The notes under the pieces: generated by a model
The model's input: only the letters and a program-made list of their open reading frames with translations
What the model was told of the DNA's origin: nothing
Database searches by the model: none
Shown: positions 26,011 to 34,862 of the stretch, piece by piece
How the letters are laid out: each line of letters opens with the position of its first letter
Position numbering within the stretch: position 1 is the first letter of the stretch
Program-made: the position numbers and the translations under genes
Assembly (NCBI GenBank): GCA_016928395.1
Contig: JAFGKV010000096.1
Span: forward strand, 5,127-69,126
DNA from: Candidatus Fermentibacterota bacterium
GTDB lineage: Bacteria; JAFGKV01
DNA length: 64,000 nt
Reading direction: 5' to 3'

Positions 26011-27863
26011 TGTCCGCGGGGGGTGTTCCCGGGTCGAGGAGGCATCGCGTTGACTCGGAACTGATTCGCCTGCTGCTGGTCGAAGACAATGCCGGCGATG
26101 CGCGTCTCATCCGCGAGATGCTTAGGGAGTCGGCGGACATCGAGATCGAGACCGTCGAACAAGTGTCTGCGGCGGTGGACCGCCTTGGACGCGGTGGCCT
26201 CGATCTCGTCCTTCTTGATCTCGGTCTTCCGGACAGCCAGGGGCTCGACACCCTTCGCACGGTGGGTACGGCGGCGCCTCGGCTTCCCATCGTGGTTCTG
26301 ACCGGCCACGACGACGCCGAATCCGGCATGGCGGCGGTGCGGGCCGGCGCTCAGGATTATCTAATCAAGGGTCAGATCCCCGCGGGATTGCTTCACCGCG
26401 TGCTACGGTTCTCCGTGGAACGGCAGCGCGTGCAGGAAGCGTTGCTGGAGAGCGAGGACCGCTATCGGGATCTGGTAGAGAACAGCCAGGAGCTGATCTG
26501 CACCCACGATCTCGAAGGGCGTATCCTCTCCGCGAATCCCTGGGCAGCGAAGGTGCTGGGCTATGGCCTCGATACCATTCTGCACATGAATATCCGCGAC
26601 TTCCTGGCGCCCGAAACGCGTGGAGGAATCGGGGCGTATCTCGCCAGGATTCAAAAGCGCGGCGTTGCCAAAGGGCAGTTGCTCATTCAGACCGCCACGG
26701 GGGAGCGGCGCCTGTGGGAATACCACAACACCCTGAGGACCGAGGACGTCGCCGTTCCCGTCGTCCGCGGCATGGCGCACGACATCACCGAGCGCAAACA
26801 GGCGGAGGACGCGTTGCGCACCAGCCGAGCCCAGTTCTCCCACGCTCTGCAGATGGCCCGTGCAGGCCACTGGGAGTATGACGTGGGCACCGACACGTTC
26901 ACATTCAACGATAACTTCTACCGAATCTTCCGTACGACGGCGGCTGAAGTGGGCGGGTACCGAATGTCATCGGCCGAGTACGCTCGCAGGTTCTGCCATC
27001 CGGACGATGCAGGCCTGGTGGCCAAGGAAGTTCAGGCGGCAATCGCCACACCCGACCCCGCCTACAGCTGCCAAATCGAACACCGTATCCTTCATGCCGA
27101 CGGTGAGGTCGGCCACATCACCGTGCGTTTCTTCATCGTCAAGGACTCCCAGGGACGAACCGTGAAGACCTATGGCGTCAATCAAGACATCACCGAGCGC
27201 AAGCAGGCGGAACGCCGCATCGCCGCGGCTCTGGTGGAGAAGGAGGCCCTCCTGCGGGAAATCCACCACCGGGTCAAGAACAACCTCCAGGCAGTCACCG
27301 CGCTCATCGACATCAGCCGAGCCCAAGTGGCGGATGCCGGCGTCCGGCGCTCCCTCCGGGAGCTGCAGGAACAAGTCCGCACCATGGCGTTGGTCCATGA
27401 GCATCTGTACAGGTCGGAGAACCTGGCGGAGGTCGAGATGCAGCCCTTCCTCGACACGCTGGCCGAGAATGTGCTTCAGGCTTTCGGCGCCGGAGGCCTG
27501 GTCGTCGTCTCTGTTCGAGTAGATGGCGTCTCCATGGATTTGGAGGAGGCGATGCCCTGCGGCCTCATCGTGAACGAGCTAGTCACCAACGCACTGAAGC
27601 ATGCCTTTGCCGGAGGTACCGGCGAGGCCGGGGCCGTCACGGTCTCCCTGGCATCTTCCGGCGACGAGTGGGAGCTTCGGGTCACCGACAACGGAATAGG
27701 GTTGCCGCCCGGGTTTGACTGGCGACGGGCCGAGTCCATGGGGCTGCATCTGGTCAATCTCTGGGCGACGCACCAATTGGGAGGCATCATCGACGTCTCC
27801 GTCTCTGAGGGCACTGCATTCACCATACGGTTTGGTCGGAAGCGGAGGGCACGCCATGACTAG
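26010..27863 (+). CDS. receiver-PAS-PAS-HisKA_2 kinase
   Basis: An N-terminal receiver (about 10-130) has LLLVEDNAGDARLI and VLLDLGLPDSQG. Two PAS domains follow (145-265 and 270-400). The second is very similar to the third PAS of the kinase at 58051. The kinase core is HisKA_2: LLREIHHRVKNNLQ with H419, then MPCGLIVNELVTNALKHAF as N box. ATG 26010 overlaps the upstream TGA by one base (TGATG). GTG 26004 is the in-frame alternative. It is cytosolic with no TM. The receiver may take phosphate from the upstream phytochrome-like kinase and control this one. Confidence 0.92.
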   Translation: MSAGGVPGSRRHRVDSELIRLLLVEDNAGDARLIREMLRESADIEIETVEQVSAAVDRLGRGGLDLVLLDLGLPDSQGLDTLRTVGTAAPRLPIVVLTGHDDAESGMAAVRAGAQDYLIKGQIPAGLLHRVLRFSVERQRVQEALLESEDRYRDLVENSQELICTHDLEGRILSANPWAAKVLGYGLDTILHMNIRDFLAPETRGGIGAYLARIQKRGVAKGQLLIQTATGERRLWEYHNTLRTEDVAVPVVRGMAHDITERKQAEDALRTSRAQFSHALQMARAGHWEYDVGTDTFTFNDNFYRIFRTTAAEVGGYRMSSAEYARRFCHPDDAGLVAKEVQAAIATPDPAYSCQIEHRILHADGEVGHITVRFFIVKDSQGRTVKTYGVNQDITERKQAERRIAAALVEKEALLREIHHRVKNNLQAVTALIDISRAQVADAGVRRSLRELQEQVRTMALVHEHLYRSENLAEVEMQPFLDTLAENVLQAFGAGGLVVVSVRVDGVSMDLEEAMPCGLIVNELVTNALKHAFAGGTGEAGAVTVSLASSGDEWELRVTDNGIGLPPGFDWRRAESMGLHLVNLWATHQLGGIIDVSVSEGTAFTIRFGRKRRARHD

Positions 27864-30297
27864 TGCACGAATTCTGGTCGTCGAGGATGACGCAATCGTC
27901 GCGGCCCACCTTGAGCGGGTGCTGGCCCAGATGGGATACGAGGTGACGCGCCTCGTCGCCACCGGCGAGGACGCCGTGGCTGCCGCGGGGGCGGACAGGC
28001 CGGATGTGGTGCTGATGGATGTACGCCTCCGGGGTGAGATGGATGGGATCCGCGCCGCGGAGGAGATCCGCGCGGGCTACGGGCTGCCGATCATCTATCT
28101 GACGGCCTATGCGGATGAGCCGTTGATCCAAAAGGCCAAGCGCACGGAGCCCTACGGCTACTTGGCCAAGCCCGTGCGCGACAAGGAGCTGCATGCGAGT
28201 ATCGAGATGGCCTTGTACAAGCATGCGACCGACCGGAAACTGAAGCATCTTTCCGACGTGCTCAGGGCCGTGCGGGATGTGAACAAGCTTATCACCCGCG
28301 AGCGCGATCGTTTCCGCATGATGGCGGGTGCATGCCGGATTCTGGAGCACACCAGAGGGTATGTCCTGGTTGTGGTGAACCTCGTGTCAGAGGGCGGCTC
28401 GCCCACCGTGGTGGTGGGGGAGGGGGCCCCGGAGCTCGCTGCCGCGCTGCTGAGGATGAGTGCCGATGACCTGATGCAGACCCCCTGCATGAGGTCGATC
28501 CGCCAGGGGAAGATGGAGGTCTGCGACTGTAGCGAGGCGGTTCAGACGGAGTCGGCGTGGGGCCGGGCGGCCGCGGCCCAGGGGGTGTGCGCCATCGCCT
28601 CCATCCCCATGCGGTATGAGGAGAAGACGTACGGGGCGCTGTGCGTGTACGGCGACCGGCAGGATGCCTTCGGGCCGGGAGAGATGGATCTCCTGGAGGA
28701 ACTGGCGGACGATCTCGCCTTCGCCGTGAAGGGCCTCGCCGACCAGGAGGCCCGACTGGCAGCGGAGCTGCAGCTGCAGGCCAGCGAAGAACGCTACCGC
28801 GAACTGGTGGAGAACCTCAACGAGGTCATCATCTCATTGGATGCAGACAGCCGGATTGCCTTCGTCAGCCCGGCGGCGACTGCCATCCTGGGGTATGCGC
28901 CCGCCGAGATGGTCGGCCGTCCCTATCAGGACTTCATCCACGCCGATGACCTAAGCCCTGTGCGAGCGGCCTTCCAGGACCTCCTGCGGGGCGAGCTCAG
29001 TCCCAGCGAATACCGGATGATCACCAAGAGCGGCGCCGTACGCTGGGTGCGCTCGTCCAGCAGGCCAGTGGTGGAAGACGGCAGGATCACTGGGATCCAG
29101 GGCCTGATCAGCGATATCACCGAGCGCACGGTGCTGGAAACGCAGCTGCGGCGAGCCCAGAAGCTGGAGGCCTTCGGTCAACTGGCCGGAGGGGTCGCCC
29201 ACGATTTCAACAATGTGCTCCAGACCATCGTCGGCTACCTCTCGCTGGCGATGAGGTCCCTCAATCCTGCCCACGAGTCGTACGACGACCTCAAGGAAAT
29301 CGAACGCGCCACCGAAAGGGCGGCGGCCTTAACCCGCCAGCTCCTGGCTTTCGGCCGCCGGCAGGTGCTGGACCTTCGGGTTCAGAATCTCAGTGACGTC
29401 GTGGCGGGCATGCTCAAGATGATGCAGCGGGCGCTTGGTGAACACATCGTGCTCAACCTCCACGCTCGGCCGAGCACTCCCACCGTGCGAATCGATGCCG
29501 GGCAGATCGAGCAAGTCCTCCTCAATCTCGCGCTGAACGCCAGGGACGCCATGCCGGGGGGAGGCCAGCTGGACATCGGGACCGACATCATCCATCTGGA
29601 GCGCGATCATGTGGCGGCCCATCCCGAGGCCACGGCAGGCACATACGCCGTACTCAGGGTGAGTGACACCGGCAGCGGCATGAGCGAGGAAGTAAAGGCC
29701 CATGTGTTCGAGCCGTTCTTCACGACCAAGGCGGAGGGCACGGGCAGCGGTTTGGGCTTGGCCATGGTGCACGGCATCGTGAAGCAACACGAGGGGTTCT
29801 GCGAGATCGAGAGCGAGCCGGGGCGCGGTACATCGGTGGCTATCTACCTGCCCGAAGCGGCGGAACCGGCGTCCCAAGAGGAGGCGCGGATCGAGGTGCC
29901 GAAGCCTGCGGGTGGTACCGAGGTCATCCTGATGGCGGAAGACGAGGGGGCCATCAGGGCCCTGAATGCTCGCATTCTGTCGTCGGCGGGCTATCGGGTA
30001 CTTCAGGCGGCCAACGGAGAGGAAGCCATGAAGGTCTTTGACGACCACGGAGGGGGCGTAGACCTGGCTCTCTTGGATGTGGTCATGCCCCGAGCGGGCG
30101 GGGTCGCGGTACTCCAGCACGTCCGCGCCCACCGGCCCGGCCTGCCCGTGGTCTTCTCCTCGGGCTACAGCGACGACGTGAGCCAGACGCGGTTAGTCCA
30201 AGAGCAGGGGCTGGCCCTCCTTCGCAAGCCCTTCACCCCCAATGAGCTATTGCTGGCCGTGCGGGCCGCCTTGGATTCCGCCCGAGGGACCTCGTGA
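27856..30297 (+). CDS. receiver-GAF-PAS hybrid histidine kinase
   Basis: The receiver (1-130) contains ILVVEDDAIVAAHL, VLMDVRLRGEMDG and YLAKP. A GAF-like domain (150-305) has a Cys-rich stretch CMRSIRQGKMEVCDC. A PAS domain (310-430) follows. The kinase has H449 in GGVAHDFNNVLQTI. The HATPase has NLALNARDAM and GTGSGLGLAM. A C-terminal receiver (about 690-813) follows with VILMAEDEGAIRAL and ALLDVVMP. ATG 27856 has GGAGG 7 nt upstream and overlaps the preceding gene by 8 bases; the longer open frame to 27715 is unlikely to be used. Two receivers in one chain suggest input from, and output to, other partners of the operon. Confidence 0.92.
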   Translation: MTSARILVVEDDAIVAAHLERVLAQMGYEVTRLVATGEDAVAAAGADRPDVVLMDVRLRGEMDGIRAAEEIRAGYGLPIIYLTAYADEPLIQKAKRTEPYGYLAKPVRDKELHASIEMALYKHATDRKLKHLSDVLRAVRDVNKLITRERDRFRMMAGACRILEHTRGYVLVVVNLVSEGGSPTVVVGEGAPELAAALLRMSADDLMQTPCMRSIRQGKMEVCDCSEAVQTESAWGRAAAAQGVCAIASIPMRYEEKTYGALCVYGDRQDAFGPGEMDLLEELADDLAFAVKGLADQEARLAAELQLQASEERYRELVENLNEVIISLDADSRIAFVSPAATAILGYAPAEMVGRPYQDFIHADDLSPVRAAFQDLLRGELSPSEYRMITKSGAVRWVRSSSRPVVEDGRITGIQGLISDITERTVLETQLRRAQKLEAFGQLAGGVAHDFNNVLQTIVGYLSLAMRSLNPAHESYDDLKEIERATERAAALTRQLLAFGRRQVLDLRVQNLSDVVAGMLKMMQRALGEHIVLNLHARPSTPTVRIDAGQIEQVLLNLALNARDAMPGGGQLDIGTDIIHLERDHVAAHPEATAGTYAVLRVSDTGSGMSEEVKAHVFEPFFTTKAEGTGSGLGLAMVHGIVKQHEGFCEIESEPGRGTSVAIYLPEAAEPASQEEARIEVPKPAGGTEVILMAEDEGAIRALNARILSSAGYRVLQAANGEEAMKVFDDHGGGVDLALLDVVMPRAGGVAVLQHVRAHRPGLPVVFSSGYSDDVSQTRLVQEQGLALLRKPFTPNELLLAVRAALDSARGTS

Positions 30298-30692
30298 TGG
30301 AACTCATGCCGAAGCCGGCGCGCCCACAGGCCCTGGTGCTGCCGGCGCTCATGCTGTGCGTGCGAGGGGGGGAGGTGTGGCTCCACCGCGCCCAGGGTTC
30401 GCGGCTGAGAGATGAAGCCGAGACCTCGCTGAAGGCCATCGCAAGACTCAAGGAGAACCGGATCGCCGCCTGGCGCGACGACCAACTGAACGATGCGATG
30501 CTGCTGGCCGGGCCCGGGCTCAGCGGGCGCGATGACGGGGGCGGATCGCAGGCCTCCGTGGCCGCGGACACCGGCTCCTTCGGGCTGCGCATGGTGCATC
30601 TGTGGGCCACCCATCAACTGGGCGGGCGCATCGACATCGGTAGAGAGGATGGGGCCGTCATCACCGTCTGCTGTGCGGAGCCTCAGGCATGA
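30297..30692 (+). pseudogene. sensor kinase remnant: both ends kept, middle deleted
   Basis: Residues 10-70 resemble the N-terminal TM and periplasmic start of the kinase at 22961 (RAQ..LR.EAE, LKAIARLKENRIAAWRDDQL). From about residue 90 it switches to the last strand and helix of a HisKA_2-linked ATPase (FGLRMVHLWATHQLGGRI), as at the ends of the neighbouring kinases. The whole sensor, PAS and catalytic middle is missing, yet the frame is open and both junctions with neighbours overlap (TGATG at 30295-30299, ATGA at 30689-30692). It cannot be a kinase. It may be kept as a spacer that preserves translational coupling, or may be a short membrane peptide. Confidence 0.75.
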
Positions 30693-32758
30693 GAAGGCCG
30701 GCCGGGGCTCCCAGTCCTGCCGTGCGCCTTCCTCGTGTCACGGGCTTGGGAGCCTTGATTCTCATCATCGGCCTTGCACTGTCAACCGCGGCCGTGTTCC
30801 TGGTGACCCGCCGGGCCGACCGCGAACTCCGCTTGGCGCTGGTGCGGCAAGCGAGGCTGGCGGCCTATGCCCTGTCCTTTGAGCGCCTTGCCGCATTGAC
30901 CGGTACCGATGATGACCTGACATCGCCCGACTACCTGCGGATCAAAGCGCAACTTGCCGGAATGAGGATCGCCGATCCACGATGCAGGTTTCTCTATCTC
31001 ATGGGCCGCCGGGCCGACGGGTCGGTCTTCTTCCTCGTGGATTCCGAGCCTTTCGGTTCGGCCGACGAGTCGCCTCCCGGCCAGACGTATGACGAGGCCT
31101 CGCCCCAGTTGCATCGCGTCTTCACCACGATGCGTGAGACGGTGGTGGGTCCGTTTAGTGACCGGTGGGGAACCTGGATCAGCGCCTTCGTGCCCCTGGC
31201 GAGGGATAACGGCAATGTGGTGGTCTTCGGCATGGACATCGCGGCCAGCGGATGGCGCGGGATGGTGGCGGCCAGCGCTGCAGTGCCGGCACTGCTGGCA
31301 CTGCTGACAGCCGGTCTCTCCCTGGCGGTGATCCGCTTGCGTAGGATCACCCAGCACGCCCGCGCCAATGCGCAGAAAGTCGCAAGCATCTTCCGGGGAT
31401 CGCCCATCGGCGTGGGCGTGGCCGTGAACCGCATTATCGTCGAGGTCAATGACCGCTTCTGTGAGCTCTGTGGCTATGCCCGCGAGGAACTCATCGGTCA
31501 GAGCACGGCCAGGCTGTACCCCCACGACAAAGAGTACGAGCGAGTTGGTCGTGACCTGTACGAACCCATCAACCGAGGGGCCATCGGCACGGTCGAGGCG
31601 AAGTTCCGGCGGCGAGACGGCGGCCTGCGAGACATGGCGCTTCGTGCCGCGGCCCTGGATCCTCGGCATCCCGAGTTCGGGGTCGCCCTGGCGGCGGTAG
31701 ACATCACCGAGCGGAAGCGGGGAGAAGACGCGCTGCGTCACTCGCACTCCCTGATTGAGGCGACGCTGGAATCCACTGCCGACGGCATCCTCGTGGTAGA
31801 CCGCGCCGGCAAGATTGCCGGTTTCAACCGGCGCTTCCTGGAGTTGTGGCGGATTCCAAAGCCGCTGGCGGCGAAGGGAGATGATGAAGCACTGCTGCGG
31901 TTTGTGCTCGACCAACTGGAGGATCCGGGCGCCTTCCTAGACAAGGTGCATGCACTGTACGGCATGCCCGAGGCGGTATCGACGGACGAGGTTCGTTTCA
32001 AGGACGGCCGGGTGTTTGAGCGCTACTCACAACCCCAGCGGGTCGGTGACGAGGTCGCGGGGAGGGTCTGGAGCTTTCGCGATATCACCGAGCGGATGCA
32101 GACCGCGGAGGCGTTGCGCGCCGCGGTCGCGGAGAAGGACGTGCTGCTTCGGGAGGTGCACCATCGGGTCAAGAATGCCTTGCAAGGCATCATCGCCTTG
32201 GTGGGGCTTCGCATCGCCAAGATCAGCGATGAAAGCGTCGTGCGCTCCCTGGAGGAACTGCAGGAGCAGGCCCGGGCCATGGCGCTGGTGTACGAGCGGC
32301 TTTACCAGTCTTCCGATGTAACCCAGGTGGACATGGAGCCGTATCTGGAGGCGATCTGTCGGGGCTTGGTCGAGGCGTTCCGCGGCGACCGCGACCTGGC
32401 GGTCACCGTGCACGCGCCATCCGTCAGATTGCCCGTCACCCAGGCCATGCCGTGCGGGCTCATCGTGAACGAACTGGTCTCCAATGCGTTGAAGCACGCG
32501 TTCCCGCCCGAGGTGCGGCCTTTCGGCGGCATCCAGGTCGCCATGGAGCGGGTCGGAGACGGGGTGGTGCTGTCGGTCTCAGATGACGGCGTGGGGCCTC
32601 CGGAGGGGTTCACATTGGGCGGAGAGCACGATTCGGGGCTCCAACTGGTGCGGCTTTGGGCGACCCATCAGTTGGGAGGGAGCATCGAGAGCATCGGAGG
32701 GGCGGGCCTGCGGGTCACGGTGCGATTCGAGGCAGAACGCGTGGCGGCGGAATCATGA
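30689..32758 (+). CDS. membrane PAS-PAS-HisKA_2 kinase
   Basis: TM1 is at about 20-40. The extracytoplasmic domain (45-195) is the unnamed one shared with the genes at 18541 and 41616 (SPDYLRIKAQL, CRFLYLMGRRADG, SDRWGTWISAFVPL). TM2 is at about 203-222. Two PAS domains follow (235-350 and 355-465). The HisKA_2 core has LLREVHHRVKNALQG and the ATPase MPCGLIVNELVSNALKHAF. ATG 30689 overlaps the previous stop. It is a sensor for an unknown periplasmic signal with no fused receiver, so it must phosphorylate a separate partner. Confidence 0.92.
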   Translation: MRRPAGAPSPAVRLPRVTGLGALILIIGLALSTAAVFLVTRRADRELRLALVRQARLAAYALSFERLAALTGTDDDLTSPDYLRIKAQLAGMRIADPRCRFLYLMGRRADGSVFFLVDSEPFGSADESPPGQTYDEASPQLHRVFTTMRETVVGPFSDRWGTWISAFVPLARDNGNVVVFGMDIAASGWRGMVAASAAVPALLALLTAGLSLAVIRLRRITQHARANAQKVASIFRGSPIGVGVAVNRIIVEVNDRFCELCGYAREELIGQSTARLYPHDKEYERVGRDLYEPINRGAIGTVEAKFRRRDGGLRDMALRAAALDPRHPEFGVALAAVDITERKRGEDALRHSHSLIEATLESTADGILVVDRAGKIAGFNRRFLELWRIPKPLAAKGDDEALLRFVLDQLEDPGAFLDKVHALYGMPEAVSTDEVRFKDGRVFERYSQPQRVGDEVAGRVWSFRDITERMQTAEALRAAVAEKDVLLREVHHRVKNALQGIIALVGLRIAKISDESVVRSLEELQEQARAMALVYERLYQSSDVTQVDMEPYLEAICRGLVEAFRGDRDLAVTVHAPSVRLPVTQAMPCGLIVNELVSNALKHAFPPEVRPFGGIQVAMERVGDGVVLSVSDDGVGPPEGFTLGGEHDSGLQLVRLWATHQLGGSIESIGGAGLRVTVRFEAERVAAES

Positions 32759-34479
32759 GTGGCGGGAGACCCAGCCGGATTCCGCGGATGTGCCTGCTCG
32801 TCGGAGTGATGATGATGTCTGAGGCGTGGGCAGAACGCACCGTGCGGGTCGGGGTGTATCAGAACAGCCCCAAGGTGGCGGTGGCTGAGGACGGGGGGGC
32901 CGAGGGCATGTTTGTTGACCTGATCGAGGCTATTGCCGAGGAAGAGGGGTGGTCGCTGGAGTACGTGCCGGGCACCTGGGTCGAGGGGTTGGACCGACTG
33001 CTCGCGGGAGAGATCGACCTGATGCCGGATGTAGCCTACAGCGCCGCCCGCGAGGAGACCTATGCGTTCCATCATGAGCCGGTCTTGTCGGACTGGTTCC
33101 AGGTGTATGCGCGGCGGGGCAGTGGGATCAAATCCATAGTCGATTGTGCCGGCGGGAAGATTTCGGTGCTGGAGCGCTCGATCCAACAGGATGCCTTCGC
33201 GAGGATGCTCGTCGAATTCGACATCATGATATCTCTGATGCCGTTTTCCACCTACGAGGATGCGTTCGCGGCAGTCGCGAGGGGCGAGGCGGATGCGGTT
33301 ATCGCCAATCGTTTCTACGGTGCGACGCATCTGCGTGAGCATCAGCTCGAGGATACTGCCATCATCTTCAGCCCGACCAGGTTGTTCTTCGCGGCGCCCA
33401 AGTCGGGAGACCCAATGGTGCGTGATGCCATTGACAGGCACCTGGCGCGGTTCAAGCGGGATCCTCACTCGGTCTACTTCCGGTCGTTGAAGCGGTGGAC
33501 GTCGGAGGCGGTGCCCGCCCGCGTCCCCGGGTGGATGAAAGGGGCCGTGATCGGCACCATTGGGGTGCTGCTCGTCGTCGGCCTGTGGACCGTCACGCTC
33601 AAGCGCCAGATCGCGGTCAGGACAGCGGAGCTCAGAAGGAGCAGCCAGGAAAACGCGCGGCTGTATACCGAAGTGCGCCGGAGGGCAGAAAACCTGGAGG
33701 GCCGAGTAGCAGAGCGTACCGCGGAGTTGACCCAGGCCAATACTGAACTGGCGGTGGCCAGGGATCAGGCCCAGGCGGCCGACCGTCTCAAGTCGGCGTT
33801 CTTGGCGACCATGTCCCACGAATTGCGGACCCCGCTGAACTCCATCATCGGTTTCACCGGCATTCTCCTCCAGGAGTTGCCGGGGCCGCTGACCACCGAG
33901 CAGCGCACCCAACTGGAGATGGTGCGCGGCAGTGCGCGGCATCTCCTCGCCCTCATCAATGATGTGCTGGACATCTCGAAGATTGAGGCCGGGCAAATGG
34001 AGGTTGTGCGGGAATCATTCGATCTGCGTGCCTCCCTCGCCAAGGTCGCTGGCATCATGCGGCCCCTGGCCGAGAAGAAGGGGCTTGCCGTGCGCCTCGA
34101 CTGCGCGCCGGAGATCGGCCTCGTGGAGGGCGACCCCCGCCGGGTGGAACAGGTGCTCATGAATCTCATGAATAATGCCGTCAAGTTCACGGAACAAGGC
34201 GCGGTCACGGTCACCGCCGGGGTGAGGGAAGGCTGGGTGCGTATCGCCGTCGCGGATACGGGTATCGGCATCAAGCCACAAGACCTCTCTACCCTGTTCC
34301 GGCCCTTCCGGCAGATCGACACGGGATTGTCGAGACAGCACGAGGGAACCGGGCTGGGTTTAGCTATCTGCACGCGCCTGGTCGACCTCATGGGCGGCGA
34401 CATCACCGTCGAAAGCGCGTGGGAGAGGGGGAGCGTGTTCACGTTCGCGCTGCCCATCCATGCAGGGGGGATGGCATGA
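32755..34479 (+). CDS. SBP_bac_3 sensor histidine kinase
   Basis: The N-terminus is a signal-like hydrophobic stretch ending AWAERT. Residues 30-260 form a type 2 periplasmic binding domain of the amino-acid-binding kind (VRVGVYQNSPKVAV, AGEIDLMPDVAYSAAREE, GEADAVIANRF). A TM lies at about 275-295. A coiled coil leads to HisKA with H355 in MSHELRTPLNSIIGF and a canonical HATPase (NLMNNAVKFTEQG, DTGIGI, GTGLGLAI). It resembles BvgS/EvgS-type input without the receivers. ATG 32755 overlaps the previous stop; the frame is open upstream to 32656. The next gene is its probable receiver. Confidence 0.93.
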   Translation: MSGGRPSRIPRMCLLVGVMMMSEAWAERTVRVGVYQNSPKVAVAEDGGAEGMFVDLIEAIAEEEGWSLEYVPGTWVEGLDRLLAGEIDLMPDVAYSAAREETYAFHHEPVLSDWFQVYARRGSGIKSIVDCAGGKISVLERSIQQDAFARMLVEFDIMISLMPFSTYEDAFAAVARGEADAVIANRFYGATHLREHQLEDTAIIFSPTRLFFAAPKSGDPMVRDAIDRHLARFKRDPHSVYFRSLKRWTSEAVPARVPGWMKGAVIGTIGVLLVVGLWTVTLKRQIAVRTAELRRSSQENARLYTEVRRRAENLEGRVAERTAELTQANTELAVARDQAQAADRLKSAFLATMSHELRTPLNSIIGFTGILLQELPGPLTTEQRTQLEMVRGSARHLLALINDVLDISKIEAGQMEVVRESFDLRASLAKVAGIMRPLAEKKGLAVRLDCAPEIGLVEGDPRRVEQVLMNLMNNAVKFTEQGAVTVTAGVREGWVRIAVADTGIGIKPQDLSTLFRPFRQIDTGLSRQHEGTGLGLAICTRLVDLMGGDITVESAWERGSVFTFALPIHAGGMA

Positions 34480-34862
34480 AAGGAACCATACTTCTCATCG
34501 AAGACAATGAGCAGAACCGCTATCTGGCGACCTTTCTTCTGGAGCACCACGGCTTCACCGTGCTCCAGGCGCGCAACGGCCCCGAGGGGATCGCCCGGGC
34601 GGCCGAAGTCCGCCCCGACCTCATCATCCTGGATATTCAGCTTCCGCAGATGGATGGCTACGATGTCGCCCGCACGCTCAGGCAAAATCCAGACCTGCTG
34701 CGCATTCCCATCGTAGCCGTGACGTCGTACGCCATGCCCGGCGACCGGGAGAAGACTCTGGCAGCCGGCTGCACCGGGTACATCGAGAAGCCCATCAATC
34801 CCGCGACCTTTGTCGCCGAGATCCGGGGGCACCTTCCCCCCGTGCGAGAGGAGAGCTCATGA
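34476..34862 (+). CDS. stand-alone response regulator, DivK-like
   Basis: A single receiver of 128 aa with TILLIEDNEQNRYLATFLLE, LIILDIQLPQMDGYDV and GYIEKPI. This compact form with EDN and a C-terminal YIEKPI is the DivK/PleD-receiver type that works as a phospho-switch or carrier. It overlaps both neighbours by ATGA, so its dosage is tied to the SBP kinase. It is closely similar to the receiver at 57659. Confidence 0.93.
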   Translation: MKGTILLIEDNEQNRYLATFLLEHHGFTVLQARNGPEGIARAAEVRPDLIILDIQLPQMDGYDVARTLRQNPDLLRIPIVAVTSYAMPGDREKTLAAGCTGYIEKPINPATFVAEIRGHLPPVREESS

